Positions 54,481 through 62,541 of a stretch of DNA of 64,000 nt are shown piece by piece (position 1 is the first letter of the stretch; each line of letters begins with the position of its first letter). The notes under the pieces are model-generated. The model saw only the letters and a list, made by a program, of their open reading frames with translations. It was not told where the DNA came from and made no database searches. The position numbers and the translations under genes are program-made. Origin of the DNA: an uncultured Trueperaceae bacterium (GTDB lineage Bacteria; Deinococcota; Deinococci; Deinococcales; Trueperaceae); contig CALMXZ010000012.1 of assembly GCA_937873495.1 (NCBI GenBank), forward strand, positions 336,110-400,109, in the 5' to 3' direction.

Positions 54481-56478
54481 TCAGGGGTGAGCCTCGAACC
54501 AACCGACGATCGCCTCGAGCCGCGCGATGCGCCTGTCCGGCCTGCCGGAGCGGGAGAGCTCGTGGCCCTCGCCCGGCACGCGGAAGAACTCCGTCTCTGC
54601 CTTGCCTAGGTGCTTGAGAACCGAGAAGAGCTGCTCGGCCTGCTCGATGGGGCAGCGGTAGTCCTCCTCGGAGTGCACGATGAGGAGGGGGGTCTCGATG
54701 CTACCTGCGTACTTGATGGGGCTCTGGCGCCAGAGCGCCTCGACGTCGCCCCACGGCACCCCGGCCAGCTCACGTTCAACGAACCACGGGCCGATGTCGG
54801 ATGTGCCGTACATGCTCGTCCAGTTGCAGATGCTCCGCTGGGTGGCAGCGGACCGGAAGCGCGTGGTCTGGCCGATCAGCCAGTTCGTCATGAAGCCGCC
54901 GTAGCTGCCGCCGGTGAGGTGGAGGGGCACCTTCTTGCGGCCCAGGCGCGCCGCGCCGGCCTCGGCGAAGGCCATCACGTCGTCCGCGTCGACCGAACCG
55001 TACTTGCCGAGCATGCTCGTCGCGAAGGTGTGGCCGTAGCTGCTGCTCCCGCGCGGGTTGCCGAAGATGACGGCGTAGCCCCTGGCGGCCAAGAGCTGGA
55101 ACTCGAACTGGAAGCCGTAGCCGTAGTTCGTGTGCGGGCCGCCGTGGATCTCGACGACCGCCGCGCCGTCCTGGCGGGGCGACTTGGGGCGCATGACCCA
55201 GTACGGCGCGGCGGCGTCGCCCGCCGTGAACGGTCCGGTCGGCGAGACGAGCTCGAGGCGCCTGCACCAGGCGTCGTTCTCGTGGCTGAGCCGCACCTCG
55301 CGCCCGCTCGCCAGCAGGGCGCTCACCTCACCGGGCCTGTCCGGGGTCTCGGAGATGAAGAGCGCGGCCACGCCACCGGCGGCCGGCGCGGCGAACGCCG
55401 TGACGACCCGCCCGCCTGCGGCGCCGAGAGGCTCGAGCGCGCCGTCGAGCGTTAGGCGCGCCAGGCCGCTCGCGCCCGCGTCGTTGACGAGCACTGTGAG
55501 CGCCGAGCCGTCCGCGCTCCACGCCGGTCCGAACGGGTAGGCCCCGAAGCGGCTGTCGCCGCCGGCGCTCGGGGGCGTCGCGACCTCGCCCGAGAGGAGG
55601 CGGGGCTTGGCGCGTTGGGCGCGCGCGTCAAGGAGCCAGACGCCGCCTTCGGCCGCCACGTCGTCCTGCCGTTGGCTGGCCGTGTAGGCCAACCACCGGC
55701 CGTCGGGCGACGGCTGCAAGGACGACAGCCCGATGAGGTCCTTGGCGCGGACGCTCGTGGCGCCCGTCGTCAGGTCGAGGAGCACTATGTCGGCGCGGAA
55801 CTCGCCTGCCGCCCGCTCGCCGGAAGGGACGGCGAGCCACACGGACTCGCCGCCGGGCGCGAACGCGAGCAGGCGCGGCGACTCTTCGAGGTTGGTGACC
55901 CGGCGCGGTTCGCCCTTGCCCGGCTCGAGGAGGTAGAGCTGCGCGGTCGCCTGCGGGATCACCCCGGCGCCGTCGCCGCGCCAGTAGCGCCTGGTGATGC
56001 GCCGCGGCTGGCCGTTCTTGGCGGCGGTCTCCTCGTGCTCGCCCAAGCTCAGGTAGGCGATGCGCGCGCCACCGGGCGCCCAGGCGAAGGCGGTCACCCC
56101 GGCCTTGTGGCTGGTAAGCCGTTCCGGCTCGCCGCCGCCGACCGGCATGACGTGCAACTGGGGCGGGGAGCCGGCCTCCGAGCTGCGCAGGAACGCGAGC
56201 CGGGTGGCGTCGGGGGAGAAGCGCGGCGACCTGTCGGCGTACGCGCCGCGCGTGAACTCGGTGGCCTGGCGCTTCGAGAGCCCGGCGAGCGGCCGCACGT
56301 GGATCCGGCTCCGGTAGCGCGGCGGCGTGTACGACTTGCCGTCGGCGGCGCTCGGGTCGCCGACGGCCGGAACGACGTCGGTCACGACCCAGGCCCCCAG
56401 GCGGCCGTCCGCCGAGGTCTGAACGTCGGAGACCGTGCGCATCGTGAGGAGGTCGCTGCTCTTCAGTGGTCTTGCCAT
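54481..56478 (-). CDS. S9 family prolyl oligopeptidase/acylaminoacyl-peptidase
   Basis: A protein of 665 residues. The N-terminal two thirds are a WD-like beta propeller (repeats such as FSPDATRLAFLRS and WAPGGARIAYLS). The C-terminal alpha/beta hydrolase has the nucleophile in GGSYGGFMTNW, the Asp in SEEDYRCPIEQ and the His in GEGHELSRSG. It cleaves short peptides or acyl-amino acids. ATG 56478 is preferred because MARPLKSSDLL is the family-like start, although one ATG lies 27 bases upstream. It looks cytoplasmic, without signal peptide. Confidence 0.92.
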   Translation of the reverse strand: MARPLKSSDLLTMRTVSDVQTSADGRLGAWVVTDVVPAVGDPSAADGKSYTPPRYRSRIHVRPLAGLSKRQATEFTRGAYADRSPRFSPDATRLAFLRSSEAGSPPQLHVMPVGGGEPERLTSHKAGVTAFAWAPGGARIAYLSLGEHEETAAKNGQPRRITRRYWRGDGAGVIPQATAQLYLLEPGKGEPRRVTNLEESPRLLAFAPGGESVWLAVPSGERAAGEFRADIVLLDLTTGATSVRAKDLIGLSSLQPSPDGRWLAYTASQRQDDVAAEGGVWLLDARAQRAKPRLLSGEVATPPSAGGDSRFGAYPFGPAWSADGSALTVLVNDAGASGLARLTLDGALEPLGAAGGRVVTAFAAPAAGGVAALFISETPDRPGEVSALLASGREVRLSHENDAWCRRLELVSPTGPFTAGDAAAPYWVMRPKSPRQDGAAVVEIHGGPHTNYGYGFQFEFQLLAARGYAVIFGNPRGSSSYGHTFATSMLGKYGSVDADDVMAFAEAGAARLGRKKVPLHLTGGSYGGFMTNWLIGQTTRFRSAATQRSICNWTSMYGTSDIGPWFVERELAGVPWGDVEALWRQSPIKYAGSIETPLLIVHSEEDYRCPIEQAEQLFSVLKHLGKAETEFFRVPGEGHELSRSGRPDRRIARLEAIVGWFEAHP

Positions 56479-56526
56479 GAGTCGACTACCGTTCCGCGCC
56501 GCCACGGCGCACGTGATTCCTGACGG

Positions 56527-57252
56527 TCAGCGGCCGCGGCCGACACCGATCGCGTACAACAGGATACCGGCGGCCACGCTCGCGTTGAGCGAGCCGACCT
56601 TGCCTGCCAGCGGGATGGCCACCAGCTCGTCGCACCGTTCGCGCACGAGGCGCCGCATCCCGTCGCCTTCCGAGCCTATGACGAGGGCTACGGGGCGCCG
56701 CCAGTCCACGTCGGCCGGGGCGCTCGTGGCCGCCGCGTCCGCGCCGTAGACCCACACGCCGCGCTCCTTGAGTTCCTCGATGGTGCGGGGCAGGTTCGTG
56801 ACCACGACGAGGGGCACGTGCGCCGTGGCGCCCGCCGCCGCCTTGACGACTACGGCCGTCAGGGGCGCCGAGCGGCGCTCCTCCATGACCACGCCGTGCG
56901 CCCCGAGCGCCTCGGCGCTGCGGATGATGGCGCCGACGTTGCGGGGGTCGGTCAGGTGGTCGAGGAGGACGACCATGACCTCCTCGCCGCGTCGCGCCGC
57001 TCGCTCGAAGACGGCGTCCATGCCGACCGTCCTGACCTCTGGCAGCAGCGCCGCCACCCCTTGGTGCTGGGTCGTCTTGAGCACCTGGTCGAGCTGGATG
57101 CGCGGCACCTCGTCGAGGGGCACGTTCGCCGCGGCGGCTGCCCGCTTCAGCTCCTTCAGGATGCCGGGCTGCACCCCGCGCGCCACGGCCACCCGCTCGA
57201 CCTGCGCGTCACGCATGGCCTCGAGCACGGCGTTGCGACCGTAGATCCACAT
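56527..57252 (-). CDS. rlmB: 23S rRNA (guanosine-2'-O-)-methyltransferase RlmB
   Basis: A protein of 241 residues starting MWIYGRNAVLEAMRD, the L30e-like substrate-binding part. The SpoU knotted methyltransferase motifs are LLDHLTDPRNVGAIIRSAEALG, LVIGSEGDGMRRLV and VGSLNASVAAGILLYA. It 2'-O-methylates a 23S guanosine (G2251 in E. coli) or a related target. The ATG at 57252 has no ribosome site; TATACT ends eight bases before it (57266-57261), so the mRNA is probably leaderless. Confidence 0.93.
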   Translation of the reverse strand: MWIYGRNAVLEAMRDAQVERVAVARGVQPGILKELKRAAAAANVPLDEVPRIQLDQVLKTTQHQGVAALLPEVRTVGMDAVFERAARRGEEVMVVLLDHLTDPRNVGAIIRSAEALGAHGVVMEERRSAPLTAVVVKAAAGATAHVPLVVVTNLPRTIEELKERGVWVYGADAAATSAPADVDWRRPVALVIGSEGDGMRRLVRERCDELVAIPLAGKVGSLNASVAAGILLYAIGVGRGR

Positions 57253-57324
57253 GAGGACCAAGTATACGTTCGCGGCAGCCGGTCGCCGGGCGGGTCGGGG
57301 GCGGTGCGGCCGCCCGGGCGGCCG

Positions 57325-58230
57325 TCAGAGACCGAGCGCCGCCCGGGCGGCGCGCTCGTCCAGGCTCAGCTGCGCGCGCAGCGCGTCGACGCCGGCGAAG
57401 GCCACTTGGCCGCGCAACCGCTCGATGAAGCGCACGTCCAGCTCGGCCCCGTACAGATCGCCGGCGAAGTCGAAGACGTGCACCTCCAGCGCGGGCGGCG
57501 CCTCGGGGAAACTGGGGCGTGGGCCGACGTTGGCCATGCCGTCGAGAGCGCGGCCGTCGACCTCGAGGCGCACAGCGAAGACGCCGGGCGGCAGCACCTT
57601 CCCGGCGGGCACCTCGAGGTTGGCGGTCGGGAAGCCGATCGTGCGACCCAGCTGCCGGCCGCGCGTCACGACCCCACGCACGAGGTACGGGGCGCCGAGG
57701 AGCAGCGCGGCAGCGGCGACCTCGCCACTACCGAGGAGCTCGCGCACCCGCGAGGAGCTGACGACGGCGCCGCCTCGCTCCAGTAGAGAGAACGCTTCCA
57801 GCGCCTCGGTGACGCGCCCGAGGTCGTCAAGGCCGCCGGTCCTGCCTTTGCCGAAACGGAAGTCCTGCCCGACCACGATAAGGCTGGGCGCCAGAGCGGC
57901 GAGCTGCGCGAGCCACGCCTCTTTGTCGGTGTTGGCGAAGTCGCGGTCGAAGGGGGTGTTGACCACTACGTCCGGCTCGTACTCCGCCAACGCGACGAGC
58001 TTCTCGGCGGGCGTCATGAGGTACTGACCCCCGCCGAAGAGCACGCGCGCCGGGGGGAAGAACGTGACGACGACGCTTGGCGCGCCGCGCGTTCGCGCCG
58101 CCGTGCGCATCCGCTCGAGGAGGAGCCTGTGCCCAACGTGCACGCCGTCGAAGTTGCCGATGCTTAGCACCCCGCCCCGCGCGCTCACCTCCGTGAGGGA
58201 CGCGGTGGTCGGGGGTAGTTGGCGCCTCAC
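57325..58230 (-). CDS. ribF: Bifunctional riboflavin kinase/FAD synthetase
   Basis: A protein of 301 residues. The FAD-synthetase half has GNFDGVHVGHRLLLERM and VVGQDFRFGKGRTG and VSSSRVRELLGSGEV; the riboflavin-kinase half has GRQLGRTIGFPTANLE and GVFAVRLEVDGR. It makes FMN, then FAD, in the cytoplasm, serving the ETF and dehydrogenase in this window. The GTG start overlaps the stop of the NUDIX gene (GTGA at 58230-58227), so it is coupled to it. Confidence 0.95.
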   Translation of the reverse strand: MRRQLPPTTASLTEVSARGGVLSIGNFDGVHVGHRLLLERMRTAARTRGAPSVVVTFFPPARVLFGGGQYLMTPAEKLVALAEYEPDVVVNTPFDRDFANTDKEAWLAQLAALAPSLIVVGQDFRFGKGRTGGLDDLGRVTEALEAFSLLERGGAVVSSSRVRELLGSGEVAAAALLLGAPYLVRGVVTRGRQLGRTIGFPTANLEVPAGKVLPPGVFAVRLEVDGRALDGMANVGPRPSFPEAPPALEVHVFDFAGDLYGAELDVRFIERLRGQVAFAGVDALRAQLSLDERAARAALGL

Positions 58231-58718
58231 ACCGAGGTGCCGGTGCGCGCCAGGACGTGCCTGAGGCCGAGGAGCGTGACGCCGGAGGTCGCCTCCGCAC
58301 CGGCCTGCACGCTGCGCCACACGTCGAGGGCGTCGCGCCACTCGAGCGTGAGGACCTCGCCATCGTCCGGCACCCCGCTCGCCTGCCGGCCGTTCGTCAA
58401 CTCGAACAGGTAGACCTGCTCGTCGCAGAAGCCGGGTGAACAGTACAGGCGCGAGACGAGCGTCAGGTCGCCCCCGAGCTGGACCTCCTCGGCCAGCTCC
58501 CGCGCGGCCGCCTGCTCCGGGGCCTCGCCCGGCTCGATGAGGCCGGCCGGGATCTCCCACGTCGTCCTGGCGATGGCCGGCCGCGCTTGGCGCACGCCGA
58601 GCACCTCGCGGCCGCGGGCCACGACGATGGCCACGGCGTCAGGGTGTTCGACGACCTCCCACCGCCCGTCCAGAACGGCGGTCGTGAAGAGCCGTCCGCG
58701 GAACTTCACGTCACGCAT
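58227..58718 (-). CDS. ADP-ribose pyrophosphatase-like NUDIX hydrolase
   Basis: A protein of 163 residues. The Nudix box opens AGLIEPGEAPEQAAARE and continues with LAEEVQL, followed by the ADP-ribose-type loop SPGFCDEQVYLFELT. It hydrolyses ADP-ribose or similar to AMP and a phosphate sugar. Its stop overlaps the ribF start. CGGGAG precedes the ATG. It lies 32 bases after ftsZ, possibly in one unit. Confidence 0.92.
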   Translation of the reverse strand: MRDVKFRGRLFTTAVLDGRWEVVEHPDAVAIVVARGREVLGVRQARPAIARTTWEIPAGLIEPGEAPEQAAARELAEEVQLGGDLTLVSRLYCSPGFCDEQVYLFELTNGRQASGVPDDGEVLTLEWRDALDVWRSVQAGAEATSGVTLLGLRHVLARTGTSV

Positions 58719-58750
58719 GCGAACTCCCGAGGCGTTGGGCGGCGCGCTCT

Positions 58751-59821
58751 TCAGTTGTCGTTGGCGTCAGGGTTGTACCTGAGGAACGCCGGGATGTCGA
58801 AGTTGCTCGGGTCGTAGGTCTTGTTGGCGCCGCCGAGCCCGCCGCGCAGGTGCGTCGGGCGGAGGATGCGCGTCTGCGGGGCCTGGTCGAAACCGGCCGC
58901 GATGACGGTGACGCGCACTTCGTCGCCGGCGTCTTCGTCGAACGTGATCCCGAAGAGCACGTTGGGCTCGTCCACCTCGGTGGCCTCGCTGATCTTGTTG
59001 ACGATCTCGTGGGCGTCGAAGAGGGCGAGGCTCTCGGACCCCGTGATGTTGATGAGGAGGTTGCGCGCGCCCTCGACCCCGCGGGCGAGGAGGGGAGAGT
59101 GCGTGGCGCTCTCGGCGGCGTCGTCGGCAAGGTTCTCGCCGCGGCCGGCGCCGATGCCCATGAGCACGGTGCCTGCGCCCTGGAGGAGGGCCTTGACGTC
59201 GGCGAAGTCGACGTTGATGAGGCCGGGCACGTTGATGACGTCGGAGATGCCGCGGACGCCGTGGTACAGGACGCGGTCGGCGACCCGGAAGGCGTCCTGC
59301 AGGCGCACCTTGCGGTCGAGCGCGGAGAGGAGGCGCTGGTTCTCGACGACGATGAGCGCGTCGACCTTGTCCTCCAGGCGCCTGAGGCCCTCTTGCGCCT
59401 GCGCCATGCGGCGCGGGCCCTCCATCTGGAAGGGGGAGGTGACGACGGCGATGGCGAGGGCGCCGAGTTCGCGGGCGACCTCGGCGACGATGGGCGCGCT
59501 GCCCGTGCCCGTGCCGCCGCCCATGCCGGCCGTGATGAAGACGAGGTCGGAGCCGCGCAGCGCTTCCGCGATGCGGTCGCGGTCCTCGATGGCCGCTTTC
59601 TCGCCGACCTCGGGGTTGGCGCCTGCGCCGAGCCCCTTGGTCAGGTGGTCGCCCATCTGGATGCGCACGTCGGCGAGCGACGTGGCGAGCACCTGCGCGT
59701 CGGTGTTCGCGGCGACGAACTCCACGCCGCGCAGCCCGGTCTCGATCATGCGGTTGACCGCGTTGTTGCCCCCGCCGCCCAACCCGATCACCCGGATGAC
59801 TGCGTTGTCCACGTTGTACAT
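58751..59821 (-). CDS. ftsZ: Cell division GTPase FtsZ
   Basis: A protein of 356 residues. The tubulin signature GGGTGTGS is at residues 101-108; the T7 loop NVDFADVK supplies the catalytic Asp. The C-terminal peptide DIPAFLR, which binds FtsA and ZipA-type partners, is present after a linker of only about 20 residues, shorter than usual. FtsZ forms the Z ring at midcell. The ATG at 59821 begins MYNVDNAVIRVIGLGGGG. It follows ftsA by 29 bases. Confidence 0.97.
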   Translation of the reverse strand: MYNVDNAVIRVIGLGGGGNNAVNRMIETGLRGVEFVAANTDAQVLATSLADVRIQMGDHLTKGLGAGANPEVGEKAAIEDRDRIAEALRGSDLVFITAGMGGGTGTGSAPIVAEVARELGALAIAVVTSPFQMEGPRRMAQAQEGLRRLEDKVDALIVVENQRLLSALDRKVRLQDAFRVADRVLYHGVRGISDVINVPGLINVDFADVKALLQGAGTVLMGIGAGRGENLADDAAESATHSPLLARGVEGARNLLINITGSESLALFDAHEIVNKISEATEVDEPNVLFGITFDEDAGDEVRVTVIAAGFDQAPQTRILRPTHLRGGLGGANKTYDPSNFDIPAFLRYNPDANDN

Positions 59822-59850
59822 CGCCTTAGCCCGCCTTTCCGTTGCCGACC

Positions 59851-61098
59851 TCAGAAGAAGTCTTTGAGGATCTTGCGTACGCGCCCGAAGAAGTTCTCGG
59901 TCTCTGCAGCTTCGCTCGTAGTCGAGCGCTGCCGGCGGACCACGGGGGCAAGGATGGGGCCGTGCGCCATCCCGTACCGTACCAGTCCGACGGCCGTGGC
60001 GTGGGCCGGACTGGCCACCACGTCGGAGAGGCCGCTCACGCCGTCCGGTTTGCCGATACGGACGGGGAGGCGGAAGCGATCGTTGGCGACCTGCTCGACG
60101 CCCGGCATGAGGGAGGCGCCGCCCGTGATGACGACGTTGCCGGCCAGGAGTTCGAGGGCGCCCATGCGCTGCTCGATGTCCGAGCGGACCATGTCGAGGA
60201 TCTCGACTACGCGCGGGCGGATGACCTGGGCCAGCTCGAACGTCGAGATGCTCGCCGTGTAGCTGGGGTTGGCGACCTCCAGCTCCACGTCGCGGTCCGC
60301 GAGCTCCGGCAGCGCGACGCCGTAGCGGCGCTTGACGCGTTCGGCCTCGTCCGGCGGTATGCGCAGGAGCTGGCTGATGTCTTGGGTGATGTGATCGCCG
60401 CCGAGCGGGATGACGGCGGAGTGCGCGAGGGTGCCGCGCCGGAACACCCCGATGTCCGTCGTGCCGCCGCCGATGTCGATGAGGAGCGTGGTCAGCTCCT
60501 GCTCGCCGCGGTTGAGGACGGCGAGGCCGGAAGCCAACGCCTGGACGACGAGGCCGTCGACCTCGACCCCCGCGTCGGTCGCACACCGCTTGAGGTTCTG
60601 GAGCGGGCCCTGGGCGCCGGCCACGATGTGCACGTCGACCTCGAGGCGCACCCCGGACATGCCGAGCGGGTCCTTGATGCCGTCGTTGCCGTCCACCACG
60701 TACTCCTGCGGGATGACGTGGAGGATCTCCATGTTCGCTTCGAGCGGCACGGCGCGAGCGTTCTCGATCGTGCGGTCGATGTCGGTCCTGGTCACGTCGA
60801 AACCGCGGCGGATGGCCGTCATGCCGTGGCTCGTCAGCGCCTTGAGGTGGCTGCCCGCCACGCCCACCCACGCGGAGTGCACTTCGACGCCCGCCACTCG
60901 CTGAGCCGCCGCCACCGACTGCCGTACGGCCGCTATGGTGCGCTCGAGGTTGACGACGACGCCCTTGCGCAGGCCGTCCGAGGGCACCGTGCCCTCGCCG
61001 ATGATGTCGAGAACGCCGTCAGAGGCGACTTCACCGATGACGGTGCAGATCTTGGTCGTACCTATGTCGAGCCCGACGATGATGCGTTCGTCACTCAT
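59851..61098 (-). CDS. ftsA: Cell division protein FtsA
   Basis: A protein of 415 residues of the actin/Hsp70 fold. IIVGLDIGTTKICTVIGE is the phosphate-1 loop, LIDIGGGTTDIGVFRRG the phosphate-2 loop, and VVITGGASLMPGV the adenosine motif. The C-terminal amphipathic helix that anchors to the membrane is FGRVRKILKDFF. It tethers FtsZ to the membrane. The start overlaps the ftsQ end by eight bases. Confidence 0.97.
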   Translation of the reverse strand: MSDERIIVGLDIGTTKICTVIGEVASDGVLDIIGEGTVPSDGLRKGVVVNLERTIAAVRQSVAAAQRVAGVEVHSAWVGVAGSHLKALTSHGMTAIRRGFDVTRTDIDRTIENARAVPLEANMEILHVIPQEYVVDGNDGIKDPLGMSGVRLEVDVHIVAGAQGPLQNLKRCATDAGVEVDGLVVQALASGLAVLNRGEQELTTLLIDIGGGTTDIGVFRRGTLAHSAVIPLGGDHITQDISQLLRIPPDEAERVKRRYGVALPELADRDVELEVANPSYTASISTFELAQVIRPRVVEILDMVRSDIEQRMGALELLAGNVVITGGASLMPGVEQVANDRFRLPVRIGKPDGVSGLSDVVASPAHATAVGLVRYGMAHGPILAPVVRRQRSTTSEAAETENFFGRVRKILKDFF

Positions 61099-61690
61099 GT
61101 GCCTTGCTCACTCCCCAGGGGTAAACCGCCATGCGGCCCCCACGGTGGCTTACGAATGCCGCCCAATGCTCGCGCAGAGCCTCTGCGCTCGGCGTGAACA
61201 GCCGCGTACCATCCATCAGGATGTCGAACCCTTCCGGCGAGTAGCTTATCACCAGCACACCGAAAGGCCGCAGCAGTCTCAGGAGCACCAGCGCTTCTTC
61301 CACGCGCCCTGGACCCCAGCCTTCGAGCCTCGGCAGCCCCGCCGTCTCCGCCGGGGTCGCGCCGCTTAGGACTGTACCATCGTCGGCCCACGTGGTCGCG
61401 CCGTCGGTCAGGGCCGGGGTCCGTTCCCGGATGCCGATGGTCACCCGGTCGGGCCACTGCCTGACGACGACGGCGTTGAGGATCCACGGGTCAGCGGCGA
61501 GGGCGCGGACCCGTGTCGCGGTCACCCAGAGGAACGGGTCGCCGGCCGCGACGTCGGCGAGGCGCTGGACGGCGGCCGCGTCGTGATGGACGTTCCCCTC
61601 CACCACCACGACGGCGACCTTCGGCACGAAGAGGCTCGTTATGACGAGCGCCGCCAGCAGGACGAGCAGGGCCAGACCGAAGCGCCGCAC
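61091..61690 (-). CDS. ftsQ: Cell division protein FtsQ/DivIB
   Basis: A protein of 199 residues: one N-terminal membrane helix (FGLALLVLLAALVITSLFV), then the POTRA domain (VVEGNVHHDAAAVQRLADVAAGD) and the beta domain (ILNAVVVRQWPDRVTIGIRERTP). It links the division proteins in the periplasm. Short for the family, which often exceeds 250. It follows murB at one base distance and overlaps ftsA. Confidence 0.9.
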   Translation of the reverse strand: MRRFGLALLVLLAALVITSLFVPKVAVVVVEGNVHHDAAAVQRLADVAAGDPFLWVTATRVRALAADPWILNAVVVRQWPDRVTIGIRERTPALTDGATTWADDGTVLSGATPAETAGLPRLEGWGPGRVEEALVLLRLLRPFGVLVISYSPEGFDILMDGTRLFTPSAEALREHWAAFVSHRGGRMAVYPWGVSKAHE

Positions 61691-61691
61691 G

Positions 61692-62537
61692 TCAGAAGCC
61701 CCAGCGCCGCCACTCCAGCTCGAGGGGGGTCGGCACGCGCGAGCGCACCGCCGCCAGGAGGGCGGTCACGTCCTCGGCCGTCGCGTCGCCGACGTTGACG
61801 ATGAAGTTGCCGTGCTCGAACGAGACCATGGCGTCGCCGACGCGCAGCCCCTTGAGACCCGCCTCGTCGATGAGCTTGCCGGCCGAGGCGCCGGTCGGGT
61901 TCTTGAACGCGCAGCCGGCCGACTTGACCTTCGGTTGGCCGGCCCTGGCCGCGTCGACGGCGGTCATGGACGCGGCCACGGCCTCGGGCGTCGAGGGCGT
62001 GAGGCGCAGCAGCGCGCGGGTGACGACGGCGCCGGCCGGCAGGGCCGTGTGGCGGTAGCTGAAGCCGAGCTCGGCCGCCGGCACCACCTCGAGGTCGCCG
62101 TCCACGAACAGCTCGACCGCCGCCACCACGCCTGACATCTCGCCGAACCGCGTGCCGGCGTTCATGGCCACCGCTCCGCCCACGACGGCGGGCACGCCGG
62201 ACAGGCCCTCGAGCCCGGAGAGGCCGGCCCGCTGCGCGCGCCTCACGAGGCCGGGCAGGGGGGTGGCGGCACCGACCCACGCCTCGGGTCCGGCCGCGAA
62301 GTCGGGCATGGCGTTGTAGCGGCGGCCGAGGCGCACCACGCGTTCGTTCACGCCCGCGTCCGCCACGAGGAGGTTGGCACCCGAGCCGAGCACGAGGAAC
62401 GGCTCGCGCGTCGCCTCGCGCAGGTCGCTCGGACCGTCGACCTCCCAGAGCTCCGCCTCGCCGCCGACGCGCAAGGTCGTGTAGTCGCGTAGTCGCACGC
62501 GCCTCACGCGCGGACCGGTGGTGGTCGCCAGCGTCAT
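61692..62537 (-). CDS. murB: UDP-N-acetylenolpyruvoylglucosamine reductase MurB
   Basis: A protein of 281 residues. DYTTLRVGGEAELWEV and VLGSGANLLVAD bind FAD; GLSGVPAVVGGAVAMNAGTRFGEMSG and GFSYRHTALP follow. The active-site loop reads SAGCAFKNP, with Cys at the usual Ser proton-donor position, as is known in some type II MurB. It makes UDP-MurNAc. The ATG at 62537 is four bases after the murC stop; the longer open frame upstream overlaps murC and has no family resemblance. ddl, usually nearby, is absent. Confidence 0.95.
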   Translation of the reverse strand: MTLATTTGPRVRRVRLRDYTTLRVGGEAELWEVDGPSDLREATREPFLVLGSGANLLVADAGVNERVVRLGRRYNAMPDFAAGPEAWVGAATPLPGLVRRAQRAGLSGLEGLSGVPAVVGGAVAMNAGTRFGEMSGVVAAVELFVDGDLEVVPAAELGFSYRHTALPAGAVVTRALLRLTPSTPEAVAASMTAVDAARAGQPKVKSAGCAFKNPTGASAGKLIDEAGLKGLRVGDAMVSFEHGNFIVNVGDATAEDVTALLAAVRSRVPTPLELEWRRWGF

Positions 62538-62541
62538 GCGC

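Noticed and set aside
58751..60871. A single 706-codon frame covering ftsZ and part of ftsA
   Set aside because: The first part is out of frame with ftsA and has no resemblance to any protein; ftsZ starts at its usual MYNVDN at 59821.
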